A stretch of 64,000 nt of DNA from Rhizobiales bacterium Y(2018) (GCA_005502925.1 SCPD01000019.1:62001-126000); one strand, 5' to 3'; positions 17,125-28,423 are shown, counted from the first letter of the stretch. Numbers and translations: made by a program. The notes: generated by a model from the sequence alone, not told the origin.

Positions 17125-17991
17125 ATGAAGATCGGTTTCGTCGGTCTGGGGTTGATGGGGTCCGGCATGGCCGGCCATCTGATGGAGGAGGGCCATGAGC
17201 TGTGGCTCATGGCGCATCGCAACCGCAGCTTCATCGAGCCTTTGCTGCAGAAGGGCGCGCATGAAGCGGCGGATTTCAAGGCCCTTGCCGCCAATACGCA
17301 AGTGATCATTCTCTGTCTGACCACCGCCAAGGTGGTGGAGGAGACCCTCACCGGGCTCAAGCCTCATCTGGGGCACGGTCAAACGATCATCGACACCGGC
17401 ACCACCAATCCGGAGACGACGCGGCGCCTCGCCCATGAACTCAAGATGCTGGGCGTCGCTTATGCCGATGCGCCGATGGCGGGTGGACCGGAGCAGGTGG
17501 CGAAGAAGGACGTGGGCGTGCTCATCGGCGCCGAATGGGAAACCTATGAGGCGATCCTGCCAATCGTCTCCGCCTATGCGGGCCGCGTCAAATATTTCGG
17601 TCCGCCCGGCTCGGGCCATGTGGCCAAGCTCATCTCCAACTATCTGGTCATCGGCATGATCGGCCTCGTCGCCGAGGCCTTCCGCACCGCCCATGCGGCC
17701 CAGGTCGACTGGAAGGATCTCTATGAGGTGATGCAGAGTGGTTCCGGCAATTCCGGCGTCCTGCACAAGATGATGGATGCGGCGCTGGCTGGCGATTTCG
17801 ACGGCTACAAATTCTCGCTCGCCAATGCCGCCAAGGATATCGGCTATTATGCGAGCCTCGCCGACGAGCTCGGCCATCTGACGCCGCTCACCCAGGCGGT
17901 GGAGCAGATCTTTGCTGAAGCCGTCGCCACCGGCCATGCCGGGCGCAATGTCAGCCACCTCCTCGATCCGGCGATCGATGATGTGACATGA
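17125..17991 (+). CDS. 3-hydroxyisobutyrate-dehydrogenase-family NAD(P) oxidoreductase
   Basis: A 288-residue beta-hydroxyacid dehydrogenase. The dinucleotide motif GFVGLGLMGSGMAGHL is at residues 4-19, DAPMAGGP takes the place of the usual DAPVSGG substrate motif (about 120), and the catalytic Lys lies in GSGHVAKLISNY (about 171). Family members oxidise 3-hydroxyisobutyrate or reduce tartronate semialdehyde. It is divergent from the aldehyde dehydrogenase, 72 bases apart, so both may act in one pathway; this is inference. Confidence 0.9.
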   Translation: MKIGFVGLGLMGSGMAGHLMEEGHELWLMAHRNRSFIEPLLQKGAHEAADFKALAANTQVIILCLTTAKVVEETLTGLKPHLGHGQTIIDTGTTNPETTRRLAHELKMLGVAYADAPMAGGPEQVAKKDVGVLIGAEWETYEAILPIVSAYAGRVKYFGPPGSGHVAKLISNYLVIGMIGLVAEAFRTAHAAQVDWKDLYEVMQSGSGNSGVLHKMMDAALAGDFDGYKFSLANAAKDIGYYASLADELGHLTPLTQAVEQIFAEAVATGHAGRNVSHLLDPAIDDVT

Positions 17992-18024
17992 CACGTACTA
18001 GCTTTGCGAATGACCTCTCTCAAA

Positions 18025-18137
18025 ACCTCATGCTGAGGTGGCCGCGAAGCGGCCCTCGAAGCATCCATCAGGATAGAGTGAGAGCGTTGCAACAGACCCT
18101 TCGAGGCTCGCTTCGCTCGCACCTCAGGGGTGAGGGT
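18025..18137. repeat. Dispersed repeat of CCTCATGCTGAGG type
   Basis: The block starts CCTCATGCTGAGGTGGCCGC, contains the small hairpin CCGCGAAGCGG, then CTCGAAGCATCC, and ends with CCTTCGAGGC-TCGCTTCGCTCGC-ACCTCAGG facing back. The two flanks are imperfect inverted copies. It fills most of the gap between the oxidoreductase and the aminotransferase. I recognise it as the kind of palindromic repeat common in Hyphomicrobiales genomes; no other copy is seen in this window. Confidence 0.6.
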
Positions 18138-18184
18138 ACCTTAAAACGAGTGCCGATATGGTCTTCAACCAAAGAACGGAAACA

Positions 18185-19351
18185 ATGCTTAAGCTCAACC
18201 CCAACATCACCGTCATCGAAGAAGAAGGCGCTTTCGCCGTGCTGGATCGCGCGCTGGCCTTGAAAGCGAAGGGCGCCCCCGTCATCAATCTCGGCATCGG
18301 TCAGCCGGATTTCTCGCCGCCGCGCCACATCTTGGAAGCGGCGGAGAAAGCGGTACGCGACGGGCCGCATGGTTATACGACGCCGATCGGCATTCTGCCT
18401 TTGCGCGAGGCGGTGGCGGCGCATATTGCGGGCCGCTTCAAGGTCCCGGTTACGGCGGATGAAGTCGTCATCGTGCCAGGCGGCAAGGTGACCTTCTATT
18501 TCGCCTGTCTTCTTTTCGGCGGGCCGGGCGCCGAGATCCTCTATCCCGATCCGGGCTTCCCGCCCTATCGCGAGGCCATCCGTTCGGGCGGCGCCAAGGG
18601 CGTGCCTTATCCGATCCGCGAAGAGAAGGATTTCGGCTTCGATGCCGATGAGGTGCTTTCCCTCATCACGCCTCAGACGCGCCTCATCATGATCAATTCG
18701 CCTGCCAACCCGACCGGCGGCGTCGTTGATGCCAAGGAGATCGAGAAGCTCGCGCAGGGTCTGGCGAAACATCCCAATGTCGCGATCCTGTCGGACGAAA
18801 TCTACAGCCATCTCGTTTTCGCAGGCGCCAAGTTCACGAGCTTCCTGAGTTTCCCCGAATTGCGTGACCGCACCATCATCCTCGACGGCTGGTCGAAGAC
18901 CTTCGCCATGACCGGCTGGCGTCTCGGCTTCGGCATCTGGCCCAGGGCGCTCGTCGATCATGTGCGCAAGCTCATCACCGTCGATCATTCCTGCGTCAAT
19001 GTCGCGGCCCAGATGGCGGGTCTCGCGGCGATGACCGGGCCGATGAACGAGATCGAGGGTTTCCGCAAAAGCTTCGAGAAGCGCCGCGGCATCGTCGTCG
19101 ACGGCTTGAATGCGTTGAAGGGTGTAAGCTGCCGCATGCCCGGCGGCGCCTTCTACGCCTTTCCCAATGTGAAGGGCACCGGGCGCAATTCCCGCGAGCT
19201 CGCGCGTGAGCTTCTGAACGAAGCGCATGTGGCGCTCATTCCGGGCGAAAGCTTCGGCGACAATGGTGCCGGCTATCTGCGCCTCTCTTATGCGGCGAGC
19301 GAGGCCGAGCTCAAGGAAGCGCTGGCGCGGATGAAAGCCTTTTTGGGATAG
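18185..19351 (+). CDS. PLP-dependent class I/II aminotransferase
   Basis: A 388-residue aminotransferase. YTTPIGILPLREAVA is near residue 62, NSPANPTGGV binds substrate/PLP, SDEIYSHLVF holds the PLP Asp, and LDGWSKTFAMTGWRLGFG carries the Schiff-base Lys. The conserved Arg for the substrate carboxylate is in GYLRLSYA near the end. It resembles aspartate/aromatic or alanine-type enzymes; donor and acceptor are unknown. ATG 18185 starts MLKLNPNITVIEEE; an in-frame ATG at 18158 has no better ribosome site. It stands alone. Confidence 0.9.
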   Translation: MLKLNPNITVIEEEGAFAVLDRALALKAKGAPVINLGIGQPDFSPPRHILEAAEKAVRDGPHGYTTPIGILPLREAVAAHIAGRFKVPVTADEVVIVPGGKVTFYFACLLFGGPGAEILYPDPGFPPYREAIRSGGAKGVPYPIREEKDFGFDADEVLSLITPQTRLIMINSPANPTGGVVDAKEIEKLAQGLAKHPNVAILSDEIYSHLVFAGAKFTSFLSFPELRDRTIILDGWSKTFAMTGWRLGFGIWPRALVDHVRKLITVDHSCVNVAAQMAGLAAMTGPMNEIEGFRKSFEKRRGIVVDGLNALKGVSCRMPGGAFYAFPNVKGTGRNSRELARELLNEAHVALIPGESFGDNGAGYLRLSYAASEAELKEALARMKAFLG

Positions 19352-19602
19352 GCCCAGCGCCGGCACGCGACCGTGAACGGATCGCATTTTCGCCGGATGG
19401 CCGGGTCAAGCCCGGTCACATGGAAAAGGGCCATGCCGGGCGCGCGATCCTTTAAGGGGCTGAGGGTGAAAAGGCGGCGCCGGCATGGCGGGGCAGTCGG
19501 GTGATGCCAGGAAAAAGGGAACGCAACTGACGCCTCCTGGTGTTTTTAACGTGCCCTTAATTTGTGACAGGGGAATGACGCACCCTTGCTACAATGTATG
19601 AT
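19352..19602. other. Intergenic region between convergent genes
   Basis: This 251-base gap separates the ends of the aminotransferase and EamA genes. It contains GCCGGGTCAAGCCCGG near 19400, a short palindrome of a dispersed type, and TTTTTAACGTGCCC near 19543. No convincing coding frame was found. It may hold terminators for both strands, but none with a clear stem and T-run. Confidence 0.5.
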
Positions 19603-20445
19603 TCACGCCAGCCTGAGCGCCACGGCCCCTATCACGATCAGGACGGCGCCGAGGAGCCGGAGGCCCGTCACTTTTTCCTTCAGGAAATAGGCCGACATCA
19701 GCATGACGAACAGGATGCTGGTTTCGCGCAGCGCGGCCACGGCGGCGATGGGCGCCAGGCTCATGGCCCAGATGACGATCCAATAGGCCGCGCCCGAAAA
19801 GAGCGCCGCGGTCACGCCACTCTTCCAGGACGGCAGCACCTGGGCGAAGACTTTCGGGCCCCGCATGATGAGCGCGGCGATGATCATGAACACGCCGTCG
19901 AGCACGAACAGCATGCCGGCATAGGCCGAGGCCGAGCCCGACAGGCGGGCGCCCAAGCCGTCGACCAGCGTATAGGCGGCGATGAAGCCCGAGGTGCCGA
20001 GCGCGAAGAACAGCGTGAGGCCGTCGAGCCGGATCGACCGGCTGCCCGGCCTGGCCGTGAGCCAGATGCCGGCGACGAGGAGCAGGATGCCGAGCGCGCC
20101 GAAGCCGGTCACCGCCTCGCCGGCAAGGACCCAGGCGCCGATGAAGGTGAGAAGCGGCGCCGTACCGCGCGCGATCGGATAGACCTGCGAGAGGTCGCCA
20201 GTGCGGTAGCTGCGCGCCAGGAAGATATTGTAGCCGGTATGGAGCAGTCCCGAGGCGATGATATAGGGATAGCTCTCAGCCTTGGGCCATGGAAATACGC
20301 TGAGCATCACAGCGCCCATGACCACCATGACGCAGGAGATCAGGAGCAGCGCCAGGAAGCGGTCGAGATCGAGCTTGACCAGCAGATTCCAGCTCGCATG
20401 CAGGAGGGCTGCGACCAGGACGGCGAGAAAGATATGAAGTTCCAC
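19603..20445 (-). CDS. EamA-family (DMT superfamily) transporter
   Basis: A 280-residue inner-membrane protein with about ten hydrophobic segments arranged as two similar halves. SQVYPIARGTAPLLTFIGA in the first half and the matching PIAAVAALRETSILFVML in the second are the typical EamA signature. Members mostly export small metabolites such as amino acids or nucleosides. The N-terminus MELHIFLAVLVAALLHASWN enters the first helix directly. It is isolated, downstream of the Tad-like genes on the same strand. Confidence 0.9.
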   Translation of the reverse strand: MELHIFLAVLVAALLHASWNLLVKLDLDRFLALLLISCVMVVMGAVMLSVFPWPKAESYPYIIASGLLHTGYNIFLARSYRTGDLSQVYPIARGTAPLLTFIGAWVLAGEAVTGFGALGILLLVAGIWLTARPGSRSIRLDGLTLFFALGTSGFIAAYTLVDGLGARLSGSASAYAGMLFVLDGVFMIIAALIMRGPKVFAQVLPSWKSGVTAALFSGAAYWIVIWAMSLAPIAAVAALRETSILFVMLMSAYFLKEKVTGLRLLGAVLIVIGAVALRLA

Positions 20446-20563
20446 TTGGGCCCGAAGTCAGATGTCCGGCGTGTGACCGGATTTCATGATTTGAGCTGCT
20501 CTATACCGCAAGTCGCGCCGTCGGCAAATTGCTGGAAAACCGGGCTGATCCGGACGTGCCGTC

Positions 20564-21124
20564 TCAGCTGCAGCCGGCGGTGCAGTCGAGCGTCTTGCCG
20601 AGCCGCGGCCGCATGCTGATCTGATAGGTCATGGTCACGGCCTTGAACTTGAAGACGCTCAACACGATGGGCTGCATCGTGGTGCACACTTCGGCGATCA
20701 GGATGTCGTTGGCCTCGGTCATCTCGCCGGTTGCGATGGCCAGCAGTCCGGCGGCATCGGGAGCATTGCTGCAATCGGCGCCCCGGCTGTAGCCCCATTG
20801 CCGTTTGGCGCTGCCGCCGTCCTTGCGAAAGTTGCGAATGGTCAGGTTGACATTGGAGAGAGTGAGCGGGGCGATGATGTCGCCGACCGCCGTCCAGTAT
20901 TGACCAATCTGCGTGCCCGTCACGGTGCCCGGATTCTGGGTGGTGAGATCGGCGATGGTGCTGCCCGCAACCACCAGCCGGCGATGCGCCATATACCAGT
21001 TGGTGAGGTCGACGGCGCCGAAATAGATGAGCAGCAGCAGAGGGGCGATCAGCGCGAATTCGATCGCGGCGAGGCCTTTCTGGTCGCGGGCGAAGCGGCT
21101 GATCTTGCGGACGGGCTGGCGCAT
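20564..21124 (-). CDS. TadE/TadG-like pilus assembly protein
   Basis: A 186-residue protein with a short cytoplasmic start (MRQPVRKISRFARDQKG), then LAAIEFALIAPLLLLIYFGA, the classic TadE-type segment with a Glu after the leader (G-LAAIEFALIAPLL), and a periplasmic domain with several Cys. TadE-like pseudopilins are processed by a prepilin peptidase and act in Flp/Tad pilus assembly. It starts 4 bases after the end of the related gene at 21129. No TadA, TadB/C, CpaA or secretin gene is in the window. Confidence 0.85.
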   Translation of the reverse strand: MRQPVRKISRFARDQKGLAAIEFALIAPLLLLIYFGAVDLTNWYMAHRRLVVAGSTIADLTTQNPGTVTGTQIGQYWTAVGDIIAPLTLSNVNLTIRNFRKDGGSAKRQWGYSRGADCSNAPDAAGLLAIATGEMTEANDILIAEVCTTMQPIVLSVFKFKAVTMTYQISMRPRLGKTLDCTAGCS

Positions 21125-21128
21125 GGTT

Positions 21129-21662
21129 TCACCCGCCAAAAGGTTCATTGCGGAACAGGGCGCCGGCGACGATGCGGCGTGTGTTCTCGTCGACATTGCC
21201 AAGCATGCTGATCTTCGGAATGAACAGCTTCCAGTCGTAGCTCACCTGCACCAGGGTCCATTCCGAGGCCGCTCCGACCTCCCAGCGCTGCTGCGTCGTC
21301 GCGGTCGCCGTCATCAGATTGGTCCGGTTGGTGAAGGTGGGTGTCGAGGATTTGGTGACGAACACCCGTATCTTGGAGCAGTCGAGATAAAAGGCGACAT
21401 TGCCGCACAGGATCTCGCGGAAGCGCCCCTGGCTGATCCCCTGGGTCTGCACCTGTCCCGTGCGGATGAGCCTGGCGGTCTGATTCACGCCATTCTGCAG
21501 CGAAATGTCGGTGAAGAGCATCGTCGCCGTCTCGAACACCAGGGAGATCAGCGCGAAGAAGGGAAGCGCGATGAAGGCGAATTCAATGGCGGTTGCACCA
21601 TCATCCTGGCGACGGAAAAGCCGAAGCCGTTGTTTGAAGCCCTTGATGCTGCGCCGCCCCAT
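21129..21662 (-). CDS. TadE-like pilus assembly protein
   Basis: A 177-residue protein with a basic start and the TadE signature GATAIEFAFIALPFFALISL at about residues 22-41, one membrane segment and a periplasmic domain with two Cys (ILCGNVAFYLDCSK). It is paralogous in layout to the next gene, as TadE and TadF/G pairs usually are, and the two should interact. The CpaC-like small gene lies about 115 bases upstream on the same strand, so the three probably form one transcript. Confidence 0.87.
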   Translation of the reverse strand: MGRRSIKGFKQRLRLFRRQDDGATAIEFAFIALPFFALISLVFETATMLFTDISLQNGVNQTARLIRTGQVQTQGISQGRFREILCGNVAFYLDCSKIRVFVTKSSTPTFTNRTNLMTATATTQQRWEVGAASEWTLVQVSYDWKLFIPKISMLGNVDENTRRIVAGALFRNEPFGG

Positions 21663-21776
21663 GGGAGATTCTGGCCCTGTTCAACCGATGAGTATCGTGG
21701 CGGCCGGTGTATCAGCCCGCCATTGCGGTGGATTGAAGAAATTCAATCAAATTTTAGGAATCGGTGTGAACGAGGA

Positions 21777-22238
21777 TTACTCCGCCTTGGACGATCCGCT
21801 CGCCAGGTCGCCCTTGGTCTGTATCTCCTTCGAGAGCGGATCGAACACACGCACCGGGTCGTCGCCCACTTGCAGCGTCTGCTCGCAGGTCGGCGCGCAA
21901 GCCAGGCTCATGCGCCCGCCCGCCTTGAATACGTGGACGGCATTCTTGTCGGTGATCTGGACCGTGACGTCGAGGGCGGCGAGCTGATTGCCGTCGCGGT
22001 CGAGAATGATGAGATTGGTCACGCCGTAATTGCGGCCCATCAGCACCACTTGATCGCCACGCACCGTGACATCGGCGATATTGGGATTGCCGACCACCAC
22101 CATGCCGGGTTGGCCGCTGACACTGATGATCTTGGCCTGGTCGGCGTTGATCACCACATCGCTGGCGGCGAGCGCCGGCGAGGTCAGGGCGGTGAGGATG
22201 GTGGCACAAGCGAAACTGGTTAAGGAAAACTTAATCAT
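21777..22238 (-). CDS. Small periplasmic protein with pilus-assembly (CpaC N-terminal-like) domain
   Basis: A 153-residue protein with a signal peptide (MIKFSLTSFACATILTALTS, cleavage after ALA). The rest, DVVINADQAKIISVSG then IADVTVRGDQVVLMGRNYG and NLIILDRDGNQLAALDVTV, is the N-terminal domain found at the start of CpaC/RcpA secretins, here without the secretin part. A tail with two Cys (SLACAPTCEQTL) follows. It probably works with the two TadE-like proteins. ATG 22238 follows TTAAGGAAAAC. Confidence 0.83.
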   Translation of the reverse strand: MIKFSLTSFACATILTALTSPALAASDVVINADQAKIISVSGQPGMVVVGNPNIADVTVRGDQVVLMGRNYGVTNLIILDRDGNQLAALDVTVQITDKNAVHVFKAGGRMSLACAPTCEQTLQVGDDPVRVFDPLSKEIQTKGDLASGSSKAE

Positions 22239-22305
22239 GGGGAGGGCCCTTATTGCGAGAGCGATTTGACCCGAGAATGGTGAATCTTCCCTTACAGACG
22301 AGGCT

Positions 22306-23139
22306 TTACTTCCTCCCGATCGCCTTGAATTTCCGCGTCTGCTCGATGAGCGCGCGCTCGACCGGCAGGCGCTCCATCGAGGACGCGCCATAGAAGCCAT
22401 GGCAGCCGGGGCAGGATTTCAGGATGAAATCGGCATCGGCCGGCTCGGAGATCGGTCCGCCATGGCAAAGGATGATGATGTCGTCGCGGATCTTGCGCGC
22501 CGCCTTGATCATCGCATTGATGAGCTTGGCGCTGTCGTCGAGCGTGAAGGCGGTGGATGCCCCGATGGCGCCGCCGGTGGTGAGCCCCATATGGCAGACC
22601 AGGATATCGGCGCCGGCTTCGGTCATCTGCACCGCCTCGTCGACGGTGAAGGCATAAGGCGTGGTCAGCATGTTCTTCCGATGTGCCAGCCGGATAAGAT
22701 CGACCTCGAGCCCGTAGCCCATGCCGGTCTCTTCCAGATTGGCGCGCATCCGCCCGTCGAACAGGCCGACGGTCGGAAAATTCTGGATACCGGCGAAGCC
22801 GAGCGCGCTCAACCGGTCGAGGAAGTCGTCGAAGATGCAGAACGGGTCGGTGCCGTTGACGCCGGCCAGCACCGGCGTCTTCCTGACCACCGGCAGCACC
22901 TCGCGCGCCATATCGAGCACGATGTCATTGGCATTGCCATAGGCCATCATGCCGGCGAGCGAGCCTCTGCCCGCCATACGGTAGCGCCCCGAATTGTAGA
23001 TGATGATGAGATCGATGCCGCCCGCTTCCTCGCCCTTGGCGGAAAGGCCGGTGCCGGCGCCACCGCCGATGATCGGCTCGCCGCGTTTGATCATGTCGCG
23101 GAAGCGGGCGATCAGCTCTTCACGTTTGAAACGGCTCAT
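22306..23139 (-). CDS. Phosphoenolpyruvate-hydrolase-family TIM-barrel protein
   Basis: A 277-residue TIM-barrel protein. [39 protein letters not shown] and [13 protein letters not shown] are characteristic of the PEP_hydrolase family, which is homologous to the C-terminal half of the tomato Tm-1 protein and related to isocitrate lyase/PEP mutase enzymes. Its reaction is unproven. The ATG overlaps the stop of the Tm-1-like gene by four bases (ATGA), and partnership is therefore almost certain. Confidence 0.88.
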   Translation of the reverse strand: MSRFKREELIARFRDMIKRGEPIIGGGAGTGLSAKGEEAGGIDLIIIYNSGRYRMAGRGSLAGMMAYGNANDIVLDMAREVLPVVRKTPVLAGVNGTDPFCIFDDFLDRLSALGFAGIQNFPTVGLFDGRMRANLEETGMGYGLEVDLIRLAHRKNMLTTPYAFTVDEAVQMTEAGADILVCHMGLTTGGAIGASTAFTLDDSAKLINAMIKAARKIRDDIIILCHGGPISEPADADFILKSCPGCHGFYGASSMERLPVERALIEQTRKFKAIGRK

Positions 23140-24359
23140 GAGGTCTCCGTGATCTCGCGGAAGGCCGTGACCAGCGCATCGGCGAAGTGAGGGTCGTTGA
23201 TATGGAGCGGCAGCTTGATCAGAAGGTGGTCCGGGCTCGCCTCGAAATCCTGCTCGATCGCCCCGAAGAGCGCGTGATCCGCCGCTTCGTCGAAGAAAGG
23301 CTTGCCGGCCTCATCGAGCGCCGAAACGCCTCTCATCGGCAGGAGGAATCGCACTTTGCCCTTCATGCGGTTGAGCTTCTGAGCGATGAACCGCCCGATC
23401 CGCGCATTCTCTTCGGGCGTGGTGCGCATCAGCGTCACATTGGCATTGTGGATATGGAATTGCCTTTCGCCGAACTGCGCCGGCACGGTGTCGCGCGCCC
23501 AGAAATTCACCATGTCGAGGGCGCCGACAGAACCGACATAGGGAATGGTATGCTCGGCGAAGACATCGAGGCGCCGGGGCCCGGCGCTGAGGACACCGCC
23601 CACGATCTCATCGGCGATCTCGGTGGTGGTGATGTCGAGCACGCCCGTGAAGAAGCCCGATCCCGCCAGCGTCTCGAAGGACTGTCCACCCGATCCGGTG
23701 GCGTGGAAGACGATGCAGTCATATCGCTCGTCGAGCAGCTTCGTCACCGCCTGCACGCAAGACGTCGTCACCCCGAACATGGTGAGGCCGATGGCGGGCT
23801 TTTCGTCAGCGCCGGGAAGCGGCTGGGCCCGCATCATGCCGGCAAGTGCGCCGGCCGCATTGGCGAGCACCGTGCGCGAGATGCGATTGAGCCCCGAAAT
23901 ATCGGTCACCGGATAGAGCATGGCGATGTCGGAGGAGCCGACATGCGGACGCACATCGCCGCTCGCGATGGTGGAGACCATAAGTTTCGGCAGACCCACG
24001 GGCAGCGCCTGCATTGCCGGCGTGGCGAGCGCCGTGGCGCCTGATCCGCCGGCAGAGATGAGACCACCCAGATCGTCGCGTGATTTTGCGAAGATGGCGA
24101 AGGCTTCCGCCATGCGGGCGACCGCGCTGCCGCGTTCACCGGTAAAGACCGCTTGCGCCGCCAGCGGGTGGAAGGTCGCGACCGTCGTCGCGGCGATGTC
24201 GGCTTCGGCCGGGCTTTTGGCACCCGACGTCGAAAGGTCGACGGTCACCGTGTCGATTCCGTCTCCTTTCAGGCAGTCGCGCAGATAGAGCAGCTCACGC
24301 GCCTTGGTATCGAAAGTACCGGCGACATAGGCCCGCTTGGTATCGTGTTTCCCCGCCAT
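23136..24359 (-). CDS. Tm-1-like ATP-binding (UPF0261) protein
   Basis: A 407-residue protein of the UPF0261/Tm-1-like ATP-binding family. The N-terminus [20 protein letters not shown] and the later [19 protein letters not shown] and [12 protein letters not shown] are family motifs; the fold has two Rossmann-like domains and binds nucleotide. In plants this region is fused to the PEP-hydrolase-like TIM barrel in one protein (Tm-1, which blocks tobamovirus replication). Here they are separate coupled genes. An in-frame ATG at 24374 is an alternative start. Confidence 0.88.
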   Translation of the reverse strand: MAGKHDTKRAYVAGTFDTKARELLYLRDCLKGDGIDTVTVDLSTSGAKSPAEADIAATTVATFHPLAAQAVFTGERGSAVARMAEAFAIFAKSRDDLGGLISAGGSGATALATPAMQALPVGLPKLMVSTIASGDVRPHVGSSDIAMLYPVTDISGLNRISRTVLANAAGALAGMMRAQPLPGADEKPAIGLTMFGVTTSCVQAVTKLLDERYDCIVFHATGSGGQSFETLAGSGFFTGVLDITTTEIADEIVGGVLSAGPRRLDVFAEHTIPYVGSVGALDMVNFWARDTVPAQFGERQFHIHNANVTLMRTTPEENARIGRFIAQKLNRMKGKVRFLLPMRGVSALDEAGKPFFDEAADHALFGAIEQDFEASPDHLLIKLPLHINDPHFADALVTAFREITETS

Positions 24360-24465
24360 GGGGCGACTGTGCATGACTGGCGGCGCCTGGGCAATATGAC
24401 TTCCGTCGGTCGGGGTTAATCTCGTTCGCGGTCGTGATTTTGGCAATGCGGCGTCTGCCTGTACT

Positions 24466-25005
24466 ATGCGGACCATGATCAGAACCTTGCTCAGCTCCAG
24501 CCTCTTGTTCCTGGCTCTTGCCGGCAACGCCCTGGCGGCGCCGCAGAAGGAAACCTTCCGTGACTGGGCCGCTGGCCTGGACGAGGTCAATACCGGCGAG
24601 GACCTGCGCAAGACCTGTCAGGCCGAGACATTGGCGGCGGCTGATGGCGGCCAGACCGCGACGCTCGCCATTGCGATCGGCGACGGCGATGTGCTGCCGC
24701 CCGATGCCTATCCGGCGATCTTGATTTCGACGACCGCGGCGCCGGCGGGCGAGGGCATCCCGGTGGCTTTCGAAATCGGCGGCAAACGCTTCGATATTCA
24801 GGCAGCCGGTGACGGCAAGCAGGTGACCATCAATAATGCGAAGGAAACGAGCCTCACGCTGTTGCGTGCCATGGCAGCGGGCAGCACGGTCGATATCGCC
24901 GTGGCGGGCAAGCCGGTTCCGGCTCTGTCGTTGAAAGGCTTCACCGCCGCTTACCGCCAGCTCGGCGCCTGGTGCGGATTCCCAACCGGCGATGTGGCGA
25001 AATAG
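24466..25005 (+). CDS. Exported hypothetical protein
   Basis: A 179-residue protein with a signal peptide (MIRTLLSSSLLFLALAGNALA) and a small beta-rich domain that begins ETFRDWAAGLDEVNTGED. It has two Cys that could form a disulfide (RKTCQAE and AWCGFPT). The opening looks like DUF1176 or IalB-like periplasmic proteins, but the match is not strong enough to assign. The start may be ATG 24475. It is divergent from the Tm-1-like gene and 10 bases before the next exported protein. Confidence 0.65.
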   Translation: MRTMIRTLLSSSLLFLALAGNALAAPQKETFRDWAAGLDEVNTGEDLRKTCQAETLAAADGGQTATLAIAIGDGDVLPPDAYPAILISTTAAPAGEGIPVAFEIGGKRFDIQAAGDGKQVTINNAKETSLTLLRAMAAGSTVDIAVAGKPVPALSLKGFTAAYRQLGAWCGFPTGDVAK

Positions 25006-25015
25006 GAGAGCTTCC

Positions 25016-25840
25016 ATGTTCCGGTCCAGCCTATGCGCAGCGGCAGTTGCGGCGCTCCTCGCGATGACGTCTTCCGCCGCTTCCGCCGCGAGCTTCGATT
25101 GCGCCAAGGCGGCGAAGGCCGACGAGATCGCCATTTGCAAGACGCCGGACCTCTCTGCACTCGACAGCGAGATGGGCGGCCTGTGGTTCGCCTTCCGCAA
25201 GGTGCCGATGCTGATGGGCGGCAGCGGCGCGCGCATGGACGATGCCCAGAATTTTCTCCAGGCGCGCACCCAATGTGGCGGCGACCTCGCCTGCCTGCGC
25301 AAGCTCTACGAGGCACGTATCGTCACGCTGAAGGAGCAGATCGCCCAGGCGATGCAGAATGTCTATGACCAGGAGAATGCCGATCCGGTGATCGAGCCCT
25401 GGTCGGTGGGCAATCTGCCCGAGGGGTTGCAGGAGACCGCCGGTGCTTATGGCGAGGAGTGCCGCAAGCTCGGGGGCGCCCTGAAAACGGGCGCCGATCT
25501 GCCGCGGCTTCTCACCGGCGATCTCGATGGCGACGGCCTGCAGGATGTTGTCTTCGATCCGCAGGCGCTCGACTGCACAGGTGCGGCGACCGCTTTCTGT
25601 GGCAATGGCGGCTGCACGATCAAGGTCGCGGTCTCAGGCAATGACTATCGCGATCCGGTCGAGATCCTGGGGGCTGCGCCCACTTTGACGCTGACCCAGG
25701 CCGCATCTTCGCTCGATCTCTGGGTCGACAAGACGAATTGCAATTTCACCGGCCAGGACAAAGCCTGCTGGGCCACCTATCGCTGGCCGAAGAGCGGCCG
25801 GCCCGAGGTGACATACGCGCTCCGTCCGCTGCCGCAATAA
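25016..25840 (+). CDS. Exported protein with LprI-like N-terminal domain
   Basis: A 274-residue secreted protein. After a signal peptide (MFRSSLCAAAVAALLAMTSS, ending ASA) comes SFDCAKAAKADEIAICKTPD and, later, CGGDLACLRKLYEARI. This is the four-Cys helical domain of LprI-type proteins, some of which inhibit lysozyme. A second domain with more Cys pairs (CTGAATAFCGNGGCT) follows and is not recognised. ATG 25016 follows TAGGAGAG. It is likely co-transcribed with the preceding exported protein and is convergent with cmk. Confidence 0.8.
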   Translation: MFRSSLCAAAVAALLAMTSSAASAASFDCAKAAKADEIAICKTPDLSALDSEMGGLWFAFRKVPMLMGGSGARMDDAQNFLQARTQCGGDLACLRKLYEARIVTLKEQIAQAMQNVYDQENADPVIEPWSVGNLPEGLQETAGAYGEECRKLGGALKTGADLPRLLTGDLDGDGLQDVVFDPQALDCTGAATAFCGNGGCTIKVAVSGNDYRDPVEILGAAPTLTLTQAASSLDLWVDKTNCNFTGQDKACWATYRWPKSGRPEVTYALRPLPQ

Positions 25841-25846
25841 AGAAAG

Positions 25847-27819
<1,973 letters not shown>

Positions 27820-27952
27820 TTAACGGGTTTGTTTGTCGGGATGGGCTCCTAACATAGGGGTTTTCGCCTGTCACCTTTGCTTTTGACAAGCCAGGCCGGC
27901 CATGGCATGGAGCCCCCATCACTCTCATTTACTAGCCTGCAAAGGATCAACC

Positions 27953-28375
27953 GTGGTCAAGGCTGAACTCGGAACCAAGCGTATATGCCCGTCCTGCGGG
28001 TCGAAATTCTATGATCTCCTGAAGTCGCCGATCATTTGCCCGAAATGCGGGGTGAGCTTCATCGCCGCCCCCTTGCTGCCGTCGAAAGGCGAAGTGCCGC
28101 AGGCACCCAAGCGCGAAATACCGAAGCCGGCGCCGGAAGATGCCGAGGAAGTCTCGGAAGTCGAGCTCGTCAGCCTCGAGGAGGTCGATGAGGGGGGTGA
28201 CGGGGATGACGAAACCGCCGCTGTCGCCGATGTCGATCTGGGCGAAGAGGACGATGGCGCGGAGGCCGAAGAGGATTCGACCTTCCTGGTCGAGGACGAG
28301 GAAGAGAATTCCGACGTTACGGGCTATCTTGACAGTGGCCCGGCCGGTTCCAAGGAAGGCGAGGAAGAGGTCTAG
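27953..28375 (+). CDS. FYDLN acid-tail zinc-ribbon protein (TIGR02300-like)
   Basis: A 140-residue protein. A zinc-ribbon-like start holds KRICPSCGSKFYDLLKSP then IICPKCGVSF, with two CxxC pairs and the FYDL motif; a long acidic tail rich in Glu and Asp follows. These proteins are found in Alphaproteobacteria, often next to aroA, as here on the opposite strand; function unknown. I take the GTG at 27953 as start because AAAGGA lies 7 bases before it; an in-frame ATG at 27902 would add 17 residues that do not fit the family. Confidence 0.88.
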   Translation: MVKAELGTKRICPSCGSKFYDLLKSPIICPKCGVSFIAAPLLPSKGEVPQAPKREIPKPAPEDAEEVSEVELVSLEEVDEGGDGDDETAAVADVDLGEEDDGAEAEEDSTFLVEDEEENSDVTGYLDSGPAGSKEGEEEV

Positions 28376-28423
28376 AGCGCTTTCCGCCAAAGTTGCCCGA
28401 CTTTGGCGATAAGGAAACGCTCC
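28375..28423. repeat. Palindromic intergenic repeat, CCAAAGT family, copy 2
   Basis: Outer arms GAGCG(C)TTTCC/GGAAACGCTC enclose inner arms CCAAAGT/ACTTTGG around TGCCCG. The inner core equals that of 5900-5943 except one loop base. It starts on the last base of the stop codon of the FYDLN gene and may also serve as its transcription end. Confidence 0.7.

Noticed and set aside
15613-17994. Reading the aldehyde dehydrogenase as a 793-residue protein
   Set aside because: The 314 extra residues lie opposite the oxidoreductase gene and look like a shadow frame; the dehydrogenase starts normally at 17052.
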